From the NCBI GenBank assembly GCA_022575985.1, contig JAKSXM010000007.1:10232501-10296500 (forward strand): a DNA stretch of 64,000 nt, given 5' to 3'. Source of the stretch: Anagrus nilaparvatae. Lineage: Eukaryota; Arthropoda; Insecta; Hymenoptera; Mymaridae. Shown piece after piece: positions 48,401 to 61,600 of the stretch (position 1 is its first letter; each line of letters starts with the position of its first letter). The notes beneath the pieces are model-generated. The model was not told the DNA's origin. It was given only the letters and a program-made list of their open reading frames with translations, and did not search any database. Position numbers and translations under genes: made by a program.

Positions 48401-51400
48401 ACTAGGGTACGAAGATGAGCATGTTTTGGCCTCGTCTATCTCTTTTACACGCACTGTTTGCCATAACAGGCTCCTAAACTATCTCAATTGTACGAAGCTC
48501 TCAATTCTATTAATGAAAATTAATTTGAATGCATCTTAGAACACAGCACCAAAAAATTTTCTAAAAACATTAAAAATAAAAACCAATAACGCGGCGGCAT
48601 ATCCTTTTATTATTTTAATCTATTACCAAGTTTATAAATAAACATCACACTTTTTATAAATTCAACAAATTTAAAAAAAAAAATAAAATTTTGAATAATT
48701 TAATAAATTTTCTTATCTATAATCTATACAACTTCTCTCATCTCTTTAAAAAATAATAATTATACATTTAAATTTAAATATCATATAAATAGATAAAATA
48801 AAAAGCGAATATCACATTTAAATTTAATATTATACATAAAACTGATTGATAGAATTGACCATATAAGAAATATAACATAAACAAGTTAACTGGCTCGTTA
48901 GCTTGACACATTGTCACGTTATATATATATATATATAAATTTTTTATTCAGGAATATATACATATAAAAGTGCCGACGTATATAATAATTTTTTTTTAAA
49001 AATATTATAAACATTTGAAATCTTCATATATACATATAGGTGCTTTCGTTAATTGGCAATGATTTTTTAAAAAGTCAGACAACCTAATGCGATTATTACT
49101 CACATAGAAATAAATACATTTATCGCGTGTTATTTAAAGTATAGAAGCTAGCAACTTTTTTTTTAACCGGTTTTTGGTGTAGTGTATAAATAAATTTTCT
49201 TTTTTTTTTATAAACATTTAAATTTCCGATTTATATCATCAACATATTATAAGACAAGTTTTGTAATAAAAGAAAAACTAATATCTTTAACCCCCGTTAG
49301 AATATGGATGTTTCTGATGTTTTTTTTATTTATTTATTGCTTATACAGATCAATTTTTAATATTTACTTGTATTCTCATGAAAGCTTTTTATTTTTTTTA
49401 TAATCGAACTTGTTGATCAATATTTGATTCTACGTAATCTTGTATTTAACACAAGATGATTATTATAAGCCTTTGTAAAATTTATTTATTTTATCATTTT
49501 TGATTCTTTTTATTTTTTTTTTAATGTGGATTGATATATGGAGAATTTCATGTTCATAGTATTCTGGTTTTTTAAAAATCTTTTTGAAATAATTTGGATT
49601 TAAGCTCTATTTTTGGAATTATTTTTATCTTATAACCCGATCGGAAAAGTTTTCTTGGCGTTAGCAAGTACCTCTGTAGGCGTGCCCCGATAATATTAAA
49701 GGGCCTTTACCGATCGGTCACGCGGGGATAGCAAGTGCCGAGCATGGCGTGCCCCTTTTCCACCACTTTTTACACACACTGTATAGGAAAATCAAAATAA
49801 ATATATGTCATAACCACAAAATTGTGTTCTTTTAATTTTTACTTAAATTAGTAAATATTTTTTGTAAATAATATTTATAAGCATATTTATTAATTTGAAT
49901 GATTTAATTTATAATATTGCTTATAAAAAAATAAATAAACGTAAGTAAAAAATAATAAAAAAGTCAATATTTATCAACTAGTTTTTTTCTTATGATAGAA
50001 AATGTCGACAACAATTTTATTATAATTTAAATGTTTTTTTTTCGGGTTTAGGGACTTGGAATATTTTTGATTTAGGGAATCAGAATAGTTTAGGTTTTTC
50101 AGCATTTATTTTTTCAGTTATGTTAATAATGTTTAGCTTTCTTTTTAGGTATATTTACTGCACTTTTAATTTTTAAATGTAATCTAGAAGCCCTTTTCCT
50201 AATTTTAATTAATTCACTACTTTTTTCAATTTTATATGTCATTTTTGTTAAAAAACTTTTGCTTTAGGTTTTAATTTTGTAAATAAACAAGGATCATATG
50301 TTTTATGTAAAACTATTATGCGCTTGCGCAGAGGGGCACGCCATGTAGGGGACTGGAAATCGCCGCGTGACACATCTTGCTAGGCCCAGTTCAGCACGCC
50401 GAGTAGGGGACTGTATAGTTGGCGTGGCGGAACCTTATATTATTCTCATCGGGAAATGATAAATGATAAAATGACGGAAAAAAATTGGTGAGACTAAAAA
50501 ATTATAATTTTTGCAGCAATTAAAAATGTGATCATTTTTTGAAAAAATTTTGAAAAAAATAAAATTTTATTTGGTTTATTGGCTATTATGGGAAGCCCCA
50601 ATTAAAGATATAAAAAATCAGTTAGAATCAGTTAGCTACGATTTTAAAAGTAAACTTTGCACAAAAAAATAATTAAAATCAATCGAAACTCATTTGGTGA
50701 AATGGTTTTCAGCAACATTAACGCAACCCGAACATTTGGAGCAATTTAGGGACCTAAAGATCCTTGAGTCACTTAGTTAATGTTTTATTTAATAGTTGAG
50801 TATCAAAAAAACAAAAGATTTGAAACTATCATAGGAAACACTATCACAAATACCTGGCTTGTAGGAGTACACCGAGTGCGCGGAAAATTCCGTGCGTGGT
50901 TTTTCGCATTCGCTTAGGCGTGCAAAAAAAAAAAGCTTTTTTTTAAAACAAAAGATAATATATTGGTATAAAAAAATATAATATACATAGCCCATATTTT
51001 ATCCCATTAAAAACATAGTTTTGTATATAAAGGGCAAAAACACGTTCTATGTACTACCCATGTTAGAATATACTCGAGAATATACTCGAGAAAATAGTCT
51101 TTTTAGCCTCGGATATTTAAGTATACTTTTAACCACGGAAAATTTAATACTTTAAATAATTAGTTTAAACAAAAATATATTACATTATTTAAAATTAAGC
51201 TGTTGTTGATATGATAATGTAAAAAATAAGCGACCATTATTAACAAGTATAAAGCAGTTTAAACAAAATTCAGTTTAAATATACTAATTATGAATTTAGA
51301 TTTATGAGTGATATGAATTTAACCGTAAAGACCGATAAAACAATTATTTCTCCTACTTTTATTATTTGAATTAAATTATTTGTTTTTTAAAATTTGAACT

Positions 51401-54400
51401 TTTCTAATAAATATAAATCTAAATTTTTGTTAAACTTTTTCTCGCAAGCAAAATGTCTTTGTTAGGATATATAAGTAACTCAACTATATCATAAAAATAT
51501 AAGTTTAAATAATTTATTATATTGTCTTTAAAATCATTTATTTTAATTTAAGTCTCGAGGATGTATAAGATCATTTTCTTTATGGAAATAGTACATTTTT
51601 AACCAAGGGAGCAAAAAAAAAGAATGGCCCAGATCGCACGTTAATTAGCATCCGAGGCGAAGCCGAGGATGGTAAACTGCGATCTAGGCCATTCTTTTTT
51701 TTTGCTCCCTTGGTTAAAAATGTACTATTTGACCCACTAGGAAAAAAAATAATAACTTGAAATGCTCCATGTACTTATTGTCAAATATTTGATCAAAAAA
51801 ATAATATAAACTTTATATTTAAATATAATAATAAGTTTAATAGAAAAACCGTTAAAAATAATAATAATAAAACAGATAACATTGTTTATTTTAAAATAGA
51901 GAGAAAAGAAAATTTAAATATCATATAAAAAATATAATTTTCTTTTAAATATAATAATAATAATAATAAATAAATAAATTTAAATATACTTAACCGATAA
52001 GACCACATTCATAAAGCTTCTTGTCTACATTATTTCCTTTATCTATCGAATCATTTAGAGTAAAATTTCTTTCAATTGAAATCATATTAGTATTAGATTT
52101 TTTAGTTATTCTACGATGAATTAGATGACCAAATGGTTGATTTTTTGAATCTGGTTGAATTTGATAAATAGCGTTTGCTGTTTTTATATGACCTATCTGT
52201 AACAAAAACAATTATTACAATTTTTGTAAAGGATTTTTTTTTAGTTGTTAAGTATATATTGGACCTCAAATTATGGTTTTTTCAGAAGATTTTAATATAT
52301 TCAAACAAATTGATCGTAAAGTACGAGACTCTAATAATCACTTTGTTTGAGGAAAACTAAAAGGACTATGCTCACCTACCAAAAAATGAATATTATAAGA
52401 AAAAATAAAAAGATTTTTCAACAAACGACTGCATAAATTTCTATAATGAATATTTCTGTGTTAAAAATTCCATAGACAAACTTAGGAAATTCTACTCTTT
52501 ATATCTTGTTGCATAATTTTTGTTTTCATAGTTTAATATCGTAATTGGTTTATCTACAAAGGGCTAAATAGTGATCATACTGATGAGCCTTACACTATTT
52601 CCAGGGGCGAAATAGTATCGATCATATTGATTCACATTTTTAACTTATTATGCGCTTATAATTATATATTAGAATTTTTTTAATATCTTACTGTAAAAAA
52701 CCCAGCATAAAGCTCTGAATAAAAAAGAACCCCCAAACCTATTAAAAAACCAAAATAATCAAAGATCTAATATGTAACATTGTGAAATTAGCCCATAACT
52801 CATTGAATTTTTTATTTTACAATAATATAATTAAAGTCAATATAATAATAAATATAAATATATATCTTTTGCACGATTCTTCACCTGCGCCATTCAAGAT
52901 ATACAATAAATCAGTACTTCGTACTCGCGCTCTTTATTCTGTACGTATAAATTAATTCAGTACCTATGTAGATAATATATAAGAGGGTACTTTATATTAC
53001 AATTACATACCAAGAGAGTGCGAAAGAAAATTGATTAGATCGAGAAAAAAAAAATTATTTATTATAATATATTCTTAAATTGATTTATACTACTTGTAAA
53101 GGCGTTGACGATTCACGCTCTGTTTTTTATATTAATATGTATTTGAAGGTTATGGTTATCTTTTATTTTGCGGGGGCATCTTTCCTGTTACTTTTTTTTT
53201 TTTACTTACCATTCCATGACATAGACTAACGGATACATCAGATTTATCATCACCTTCTATTATTCCATTATAAAAACATCCTAATTCGTTTTGTAAACTT
53301 TCTTTTGTACTAGTATTATGCTTTGTCTTTATCACCTGAAAATATTTGAAGAAAAGTTTTTAGTAAAATATATTGTAATATACTCGGAAATATACCCTAG
53401 TAAAAAAATTTTAGCAAAGCAACAGAATTTTTGGAATCTGGAATTCCTCGGGTAATTATTCTAAGTTAATCAAATTTAAGATATTTCTGAAATGCTTTAC
53501 AAAATAGCTGTTTATTAAACAAGAGACAAAATATTTGTATTGACTTTGCATGCAATTTTATGCACGAGCGAAAGTAGACAACATGCAAAATTCGAACCCC
53601 ATATTTTTCCCTGTGATATAAAACATAGTATTACATATAATGGAAAAAAAGCCGTTTTCCTATGATAGAAAATAGGCGTTTTTGCCCTAGATATGTAAAA
53701 GTATCATAAATATAAAAATTATGGAATTTCGCTGATAATATAATTTTGCTTATAGACATTCTAGGCTTCTAAATCCCGTATATGTTAGATGTACGCACTT
53801 TTTTTTAAAATCTGTGCTAGGTTCTTTGTATGTTCTAGGTAAGTTTTTCGATACGCTGATTTCAATTTTTTCCCAACCCCGAAAATCTAGTTCATTCAGT
53901 GACTTCACAAATAAGTTATGTATCATTTTGAGGGCTAAGTTTTTTATGACTTATGTCAGAAAAACTTTCAAAATTAACCAAAAAACAGTTTCTCGCAATT
54001 AGGCCTAAGTTTTTGGAATCTCAACATAAAAATTTGTTATCAGTGACCATGAAAGTTGAACTTCACTCATATTTATGACAATCGAGTAATTATCTTATGA
54101 AATATGTAGAAAAACGCAACAAACGGGCCAAGAGATGTCCCTAAATCGTATTTGAGTGAAGGTTTTAAAGGAGCCGCCCAAATTAATTGTATTCAGCAAC
54201 CTCAAAAACGTATAACATCTCGATTTGACTGAAATTAGAAAATTTATCTATAAATATATTAAAAAAAAGTTATTTATAGAAATATGCCAAAGTAAATCGA
54301 TTAAAAAATACGGATTTTCAGTATTAGAGCTAAGTTTTCAGACCCAGGAACTAAAAATTTGAAATCAGTGTATCAGAATTCACGTAACACATACAAGCAT

Positions 54401-55667
54401 CTTTGCACAAAGTTTAGGAAAAAGGTCCATACATCTAAGATGTACAGCTTCTAGTCTATAACTTGTTTCTATTAATATGAAACGTGTATATAGGGAGGAG
54501 GTACTTCAGAACTTAAAAATTAAGGGAGGGGGGTCAAATTTGTCCCATTTAAGGGGGGGAGTCAAATGAGACTTAGAATAATTTAAGGGACTTAGAAACA
54601 TCTGGGCTTAGGGATAATACAGATTCATGGACTTAGAATAATATTGATTTAGGGACTTAGAATATTTCAAGTTTAGGGACTTGTAATTATTTTAATTTAG
54701 GGACCTAAAATAATAGGCGTTTAGGGTATCACAATATTTTGGGTTTAGAATCTTAACATCTAGTAAGCTGATAATTACAAATTAGAAAATTGTACTGTAA
54801 TGTTAAGTAACATTTACATTATAACTAGTCTTCAGCTGGAAGTAAACATGTTTCATGCATTTAGGTTGTGTTTACACAAACCAGTTATAAGTTTTTTTAT
54901 CAATTCATTCTTTTAATTCTATCAAATTTTGTTTTTATACAGTGTTTTAAAAATATCTAAAATTTTCCTAAGAAAAGGGACATTAGTAAATTTTTTCGAT
55001 GTATCCAAAAATCGATTCAGGTTTTTGATAACAGAAATAATTTACCCTACAAATTCTGCATGGAGTTTGTCCAAAATAACATTCAGACCCCCGAATTTAT
55101 ATTGCTTTTCTTTAGTAGAGTATACTTGAAAAAATTGATAAAAAATCTTACCGTTAATCCTTCATTAGCAAAATCTCGACTTTCTTTTAATTTTAAATGA
55201 AATTTTTGACCAAATGCTATAAACTGATATTGCGGATGCGAATCCCAAATTTGACTTTTAATATCTCGATAATGTCCAGAATCATGCCTTTGATTTATTG
55301 TTATTATATCCACTGTAAATATGTAATAAAAAATTATTGTAAAAAAATATCTCTAATCTATCTTAATTATCTTAATTACAAAAAAAAGATGCGAAGAGAA
55401 AAAAATTGTATATAAGTCGGTTTAACATCAAATGTTTTTCCATGTACATATTATATATTACATAATTATTATTAAATAAACACATATATAAATATAATTA
55501 TTTAATTAAAAAATAAAACTTACATGGATCTTCGTAAGAATTTTGATTAGTTTTTTTTATTATTATACTTTCATAATTATTATCATTATCTGGTAAAATT
55601 TTCCATTTAAAATCTTCATTTAATGCTGAATGTAAATTTTCATATGGTTCATCGTCATATTGAGGTA
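33430..55667 (-). CDS. Secreted metalloprotease, ADAMTS9/20 (GON-1) type, 5' end missing
   Basis: 26 exons, in reading order: 55667-55524, 55312-55152, 53335-53210, 52196-51995, 43977-43845, 43769-43568, 42962-42748, 40252-40100, 39887-39738, 39468-39308, 38860-38521, 38448-38360, 38284-37937, 37856-37690, 37630-37380, 36784-36397, 36332-36171, 36095-35958, 35876-35754, 35366-35196, 35132-34917, 34837-34649, 34590-34262, 34186-34050, 33974-33784, 33525-33430. All phases agree, giving 1659 visible residues. Domains: prodomain with cysteine-switch Cys (YECGLIDD), furin-like RTRR at about 283-286, catalytic domain with zinc motif HEIGHVLNMPHDD at about 439-451 and a Met-turn (HNIMT), disintegrin-like and Cys-rich regions, spacer, ten thrombospondin type-1 repeats in all, and a C-terminal GON domain from about 1447 (GDCYSKMNCPQGRF, GKCGGYCGFC). 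The GON domain identifies the GON-1/ADAMTS9/20 group, whose members cleave matrix proteoglycans and act in cell migration. The signal-peptide exon was not found. The catalytic residues look intact, so an active enzyme is expected. Confidence 0.93.
36975..37225. repeat. Dispersed repeat family Z, copy 2 (in ADAMTS intron)
   Basis: It lies in the intron between the exons ending at 37380 and starting at 36784. It shares GGTTATGGCAGCC, AAAATGCG and TTACTTGCAACCA-like blocks with 30,968-31,280 in the same order. Confidence 0.6.
44600..44743. mobile_element. Degenerate copy of the 143-bp palindromic element
   Basis: It shares GGGAGCAAAAAAAGAATG, CCAGATCGCA, a central CTCGG stretch and the terminal GGTTAAAAATGTACTATT with the copy at 51,587-51,729. 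The left terminal repeat is eroded. Confidence 0.6.
47686..47743. repeat. Compact 22-bp hairpin
   Basis: ATTATCGCTGTATGTTCAA within 47,686-47,707 is complementary to TTGAACATACAGCGATAGT within 47,722-47,743, with one G-U type mismatch and a 14-base loop. Much cleaner than background AT palindromes. Confidence 0.6.
49634..50455. mobile_element. GC-richer element with inverted sub-terminal blocks
   Basis: Two islands of higher G+C, at about 49,640-49,760 and 50,325-50,445, flank AT-rich DNA. They share inverted pieces: ATGGCGTGCCCC in the first and GGGGCACGCCAT in the second. They also carry GATCGG/GATGAG-type termini (CCCGATCGG at the left, ATCGGGAAA at the right). This suggests a non-autonomous transposon of about 0.8 kb. 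Class unknown, and the boundaries are approximate. Confidence 0.5.
51225..51500. repeat. Dispersed repeat family X, copy 1
   Basis: It contains TATAAAGCAGTTTAAACAAA, TTTTTCTCGCAAGCAAAAT and GGATATATAAGTAACTCAA in that order. The same blocks in the same orientation occur at about 56,325-56,585. A short inverted relative (TTTCGCTTGCGAGAAAAA) lies near 58,256. Confidence 0.7.
51587..51729. mobile_element. Palindromic 143-bp element
   Basis: The ends are AATAGTACATTTTTAACCAA and the inverted TTGGTTAAAAATGTACTATT, followed inward by GGGAGC, a poly-A stretch, GAATGG and CAGATCGCA, with the complements in the other arm. The centre is CATCCGAGGC / GCCGAGGATG. It is a complete foldback unit and the best-preserved copy of this family in the window. 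Confidence 0.8.
53556..53725. repeat. Dispersed repeat family Y, copy in ADAMTS intron
   Basis: It shares ATGCACGAGCGA, TTCGAACCCCATATTTTT-like, TACATATAA and GCCCTAGATAT blocks with about 11,230-11,400 in the same order. Partial similarity is seen at 50,990-51,110. Confidence 0.6.
54530..54765. repeat. Degenerate minisatellite with AGGGACTTAGAAT core
   Basis: At least six spaced copies of TTTAGGGACTTAGAAT-like units, about 28-35 bases apart. They include GATTTAGGGACTTAGAATA and GTTTAGGGACTTGTAATTA. A shorter version, GGTTTAGGGACTTGGAATA, occurs near 50,044. Unit divergence is high, so the array is old. Confidence 0.65.
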
Positions 55668-58600
55668 CTGTAATTAAATAAATGTTTTTTATTTTATTTA
55701 TATATCTTAACATTTTTATTTATCACGTAATAAAAAAAGGTTTTAAATAATGAAATTTCATTTTATTTTTAATTTATTGAGATTTTTATTTTAGATTTTG
55801 TAGAAAGATATGTTATGTAGTTATTTTTTGTTTGTAGGCATACTTTTTTAGAAATTTGATATTAAAACTTGATATTTTTTTTAATAAATTGTATAAATAT
55901 CTTTATTTTAATGAAAAAATTGATGGGTGATTATTTATACAAGAAAGTTTATAATTATTATGTAGGTACTGGAAAAGTCTTATAAAACCTGAAAATTTAG
56001 AAATGAGTATCTATTAATAATGTGTTCCATGAAGAAATATTTTAAGCCAAAATTGGTTTTAGGGGTAAGCATAATATTTTGTATAGAAGAAAAAATTAGA
56101 TTTGAAATTCATAATTTGCATATTATATAAAAAAATATCCTCAAAGTTATAAACAAAGCTTACTCAGTTTTATTAGGGCATTATAATTTTATCGAATTTT
56201 ATAATTCTATTTTTCGTAAGTATAATAATTATTTTACTGTTTATCATTTTTTTGTTAATTTTTCCTAACATCAAAAAATAAAAATTTTTTTTTAAAAATA
56301 TTAAACTGTTGTTCATAGGGATATCCGAAATTGACGACCACTATATTAAAAAATATAAAGCAGTTTAAACAAAAATCAGTTTACATATACTAATCATGAA
56401 TTTATTTAGATTTATAAATGATATGAAAAAAATTTCCCCTAATTTTGTTATTTTAATGAAATTCTTGATTTTTTTAAAAATTGAACTTTTCTAATGAATA
56501 TAAATGTAAATTTTTGTCAAACTTTTTCTCGCAAGCAAAATATCTTTCTTAGGATATATAAGTAACTCAATTATTTTACAAACTCAAAAATATTGTAAAA
56601 TTAAACTTAATAATATTTATTATTTTTATGGATTATAAAAGATCATTAATGTTTAGTTTCTAAATTATCGATTTCGAGTATTTTTTTGTAATTTTGTTAT
56701 TTATACTTCTATATCAACCTTTTGGTTTCATTCAGATTCTCTGTATTTCGCTTGCAATTCATAATAGGTAGCTTAAAAATATTACTTAAAAATCTTATGG
56801 CTAACATTATTGTAGAATTTATTTTGTTAGATTTTTTATTTTATTATTCAAAAGATTGAATACAATCAAATTTTAATTTTACAATAATTATTTAGCATTA
56901 AAAGTATGTTACTTTTATTATCAATATTACAGAAATTTAATTCGTATTGATAGACTTTCTGTGATTTACATGTTAAACAAATGTGAATACTATCATATTA
57001 TTATGATTAATTTCCTTTGTATTTTGAACAGACTTATTCTAAATTTTAACTTTTAACTAAAATTGGTAGCAGATTCAAATTTGTCTAGGAATGTTAAAGT
57101 TTATTTTATTTTATAACAGAAAAAAAGCATACAAATTCACCCTTCAAAAGCTTTCAGATTTTCAATAAACAATAACATCCGGTTAATACCTTTTTATCAC
57201 ATTGTATTAAAAAATTTTTCCAGATTAAATCGATTACGAAAAATTGATTTACAAAAGATTTACTTAATAAATCCATTCAAGTTAAATCAATTTTAACAGT
57301 GCATAAATAAAAAAAAAAATATTAAATAAATAAATATGTCATACATTAAAATTTTTTCTCTCACTCACACATAACACATTATATTATAATAAAGACATGA
57401 TCTAATGGATAAATAATAATTTACATAATAGAAAATGACTATATAAAATGTCAATTGTTATATACCCAAGTAATAATAATGCATGTTTTTATAGAAAGGG
57501 TTATTCATAATATAATGTGTATATACTTAAAGAGAAAGTTCAAAAAAATTTATTTTTTTGATAATAAAAGTATACGTGAATATTTTTTAAGTAGTGTGCA
57601 TAGTTAGTTACTTTATAAAATATTGATAAAAGGTTTTTTCAATGCTAACAAGAACAAGATTATATTATATGAATTGAATTGAATAGACGGTTTTTAAAAT
57701 ATTTAATATAGTAATAATAATGCTTTTTACTTACGTTATTATTGTTATTATCGTTTTGGCACGCGTATATATAATAATGTTATTTTTCAAATAGGATATA
57801 CGTGATATGGAAATTTTTGATAACATATTTATTTAACTATAAGTGTAATATTATGATTTTCTTAACTTCAAATATTAATTTTTTTTTTTAAAGAAGGTAT
57901 TAGTAGTCCTATATGCAGGATGATCTTTTCTAAAGTTAAATTTGAATAAATTCAAATTTAAAAAAATAGTTAATCAATCAATGATAAACCTAAAGGTTTA
58001 TTTAGAAATAAATAAAAGTATATTATAACTTTTGATACAATTAAAAACGTTGGTGAATAAAACTTGTAAAAGATACAATTTTAATTTTTTATGGATTAAT
58101 CAATCTTCCATTAGCTAACCAGCTAATCCACAACTATTAGGAAAGCTAAAACTACATTCAAGGATTAATTTAATAAAATAAATAATTTTTAAGATATCAT
58201 GTAATAACTTTTAATGTTAAGTTAATGGAGTTTATTATATACCCTAAAAAAGACATTTCGCTTGCGAGAAAAAAATTAACAAATATTTATTTTTATGTTT
58301 ATTTGAAATATTTAAATTTTTACAAAAAAACTTAAAATAATAAATTTTAAAATGATGTAAAAAATAAAATTTTCTCGAATTTTATTTTCAAATTTGCGGT
58401 GAAACTTGATTTCGGATAAAGGTATTTTATCGCATATTAAATAAAATTTCTGTTTTACATAATAAAACCATATAAAACTGAGATCTGTTTTTACCTTTAA
58501 GCTTTTTTTTAATATTGCTTGCAAAATCTATTTTAAGAATTTGAATTTAAATTTTTTTGTCCATAGAATTTTATGGGGAGTTCTAAAAAATTTTAAGTGT

Positions 58601-61600
58601 TTCATAGGACTATGAAGATTTCAATGATTCGCTTTTGGTAAAATACTCCTTAAATCTTATTGAGAGATTTATTAAATAAAGAATCATTAAAATTTCTTAA
58701 CAAACATTTGAAAAAATTGAACAGAAATAAAATAACAATGCAAAGCACCAAAAGGACATATATCTGAAAATTATTTTTTTTATTAGTTATTTTATTCATG
58801 GTACCAAATCCCGATCAAGTTAAATCCTAGATTTTTGTGGCTTTTTTATATAGACGTTATGAAAAGGTTTAATTCAGTTAATTTTATCCTAAACAAAAAC
58901 AGTTCGATTTATCTAATTTTATGTATAAACTTTTAATTTGAGCTGGTTGCATTTATTAGTAAGTACCTAATTGAAGTAGTTCCTATTATTTATAAATATT
59001 TTTAATGTTAACAAAACAACATATTATATTTGTAAAACTTCCTCAAACCTAATCTACCCCAATTTAACAGCTGTTAAAACTTGTATCACTTTACCTTAGT
59101 ACAAAAATTAAAAAAACAAAATGAGATATATTATGCATAAAAAGTCTGTATATAGCGGTAAACGTGTTCATATAAGATATGAATTTACAAACGTAAATTT
59201 TGCAGTATAATAACAACATTTTAACTTTAAGCTCATGTTATAATCCCACACACAGATATATTAATATAATATAAGTATAATATACACCAAAAAAGATTTA
59301 TATCTTATAATATAAAGATATATTTTATTTTAAAGAAGAGATTCGTGTTTTTTTTTTGCTCTTTTACTTAATATTTTTAGTATACACATTACTTTTTTGT
59401 ATGAGGATCTCTTTTTCATATAGATATTGTTTTCAATTATAAAGATATATAGTCAAAATTAATGACTATTTAAGTATTTTTATTCAAAGTATCAAATTTT
59501 AAGTATATGTGTTTATTTTATGTAAATATTAGTCTAGAAGTTATTTTATAAAGCTGTTTGGATTCTTGATTACCGGTGACATTTAGGAGCAATTAATAAG
59601 ATGTCCAATATTCAAGCTGATTTTAAGCATTGCCAATAACACTGAAAGTTTCAACTGTTTAGGAAGCTGATTTGCTTCTAACTTTTAGGGCAGGTTGTGG
59701 TAGTTAAACAATATTCCCCATAACCTCAGTTTATCTGAATGGGCCTCCTGGGCCTAGAAATTGGACTTATTATTAAATTTTTTTAGTAATTTCCAAAAAT
59801 TTCATGAATACAGTACAATAAATTTCATCTTTTAATCATAAATTCAAACATATTTTCAAAACAACTCCCAGGTTAATATATATAGAAAGTTTTACCTTTG
59901 ATATATTAAATATCATTATATTGACCTTATAACTACATATACTTATGTTTATTATGTTACAGAACAATTAATTATTTATATAAGTAATTTCTGGGCGTGG
60001 GATCGCTATATATAAAAAATTATGTTTATGAGCTTTCTTTATAAAATTATTAAAGCTTTCAAAAAAGTAATTGCATATAAAAAGTTAATTGGTGTGTCAA
60101 AATTATGTAATAAATTTATTATAACCAAGCACTCTTAAATAATTTTAAATGCTGCTTTCTTAAATAGCTGGGTTTCATTATATTTTTGGATAATGAATAA
60201 ATTTTTTTGGGGTTAAAGAGAATTTCTAAGTCATACAGCTAAAAAAGAGTTCGAGAAATTTATCAAAGAATTTTCGGAAAATTTGTTTGAAAATTGATTA
60301 AAATTTTTTTTGAAAATGGTATCAAAATACGACCCCAAAGTTGGTTTAATGAAAATAGTTTATTCACAAAAAGTAAGTAAATTTTTGAAAAAATTTTTTG
60401 ATGTCCGATAAAAGAGTTTCCTAACAAATTTGAGAAAATTTGTAAATTGACCATTTTTGTCAAAAATTTTCAAAATTTGCTAATTTTTTGGAAATGAAGC
60501 AATTTGTTTGTGAATTTGCAGGAGTTACTTTTAATAGTGCAGTTGAAAAATTTATACGAGGTCTTAATAAACATAAATTAAAATGAACGTTTTTAAATGT
60601 TCACTGATTGGAAGTTTATAAACCGGATACAAGCCTTTAAGGGTACATATATTAAAGTAAATTTCAATAATAAACTTTCAAATAAATGTTGACCTTCTTG
60701 TTCAATTTTTACTTATGTTTCTTCTTTACCTCAACAAATCATATAATCTATATAAATGTCCAACAAATTTCGCTTTGGAAAACTTATGTTCCTTGTCAGT
60801 AGACAGTAAGCAAATATTTTTCAAAAGACATATTTTCACTAACGAATAAAAACTGTACCATCCTTGCCCATAATAAAAAGAATATCCCAAATCGAAGTTA
60901 ACCATCCTTAATTTCACTTTGAAAGCTAATTTAACGTGCAATCTAATAGGCCGTTCTTCAATATTCGATAAGTATTAGTGTCGTAAAACACTGATACTAA
61001 TTTTATACATAAATTTTCTATTTTTACCTTTATAACCAATTTTTACGATTGAATGATACGGTTTTAAATCAGTACAAAATAAGCTTAATAATTTCAAAAA
61101 GTTTTACATAAATTTTAAAGCGCAATGACCTTATGGAACCTCTCATTCTTCTTTGTCAATTTTATAATCTACTCTTAAAGTATTCAAAAGTAATTTTTTA
61201 AAAGGCTTGCTTCTTTTTAATGAATTCTATAATTAGCTATATTTAAGTTTAATACTTGAATTTAAGATAAAATTTTCTAAAAATGAACATTTTATCCGAT
61301 AAGTTGTTCTTCAGCGTTATAAAGCACATTTCATTATTAGAATTTTCAAAACTAATAATTCTAATTCACAAATAATGAAAATCATAAACATTATTGTCAA
61401 AAAAAGTAAGTAACCACGTGTAGGAATTACAAGGCAAAAATTTATTCGCTTATATGGCAAAATTTCTCATTATTTAAAATAAAAGTAAAACATTTTATTT
61501 GAATATACATGATTGGAAAACCTTTGGCGCTACGCACCTTGAGCTTGCAAATTTCTTTGTCACTTAATTAAAGTTTTTTAGAATTCAATGGTATATTCAC

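Larger units (their letters stand above)
43978..51994. other. Large ADAMTS intron (8.0 kb)
   Basis: It separates the prodomain exon that carries the cysteine switch from the rest. No exon of another gene was recognised on either strand. It contains a hairpin at 47,686-47,743, a G13 run at 48,049-48,061, an AT dinucleotide run at about 48,920-48,937, a GC-richer element at 49,634-50,455, repeat family X at 51,225-51,500 and a palindromic element at 51,587-51,729. A degenerate relative of the last lies at about 44,600-44,743. Confidence 0.65.

Noticed and set aside
54530..54765. TTTAGGG words resembling a plant-type telomere repeat.
   Set aside because: They occur once per about 30 bases inside a longer degenerate unit and in an intron. 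They are not a tandem telomere array.
55498..55713. An in-frame ATG at 55,713 upstream of the first ADAMTS exon, giving MLRYINKIKN and then the prodomain.
   Set aside because: The stretch before 55,667 reads as an intron 3' end (ATTTATTTAATTACAG) and would not give a good signal peptide. A spliced upstream exon is more likely, though not proven.
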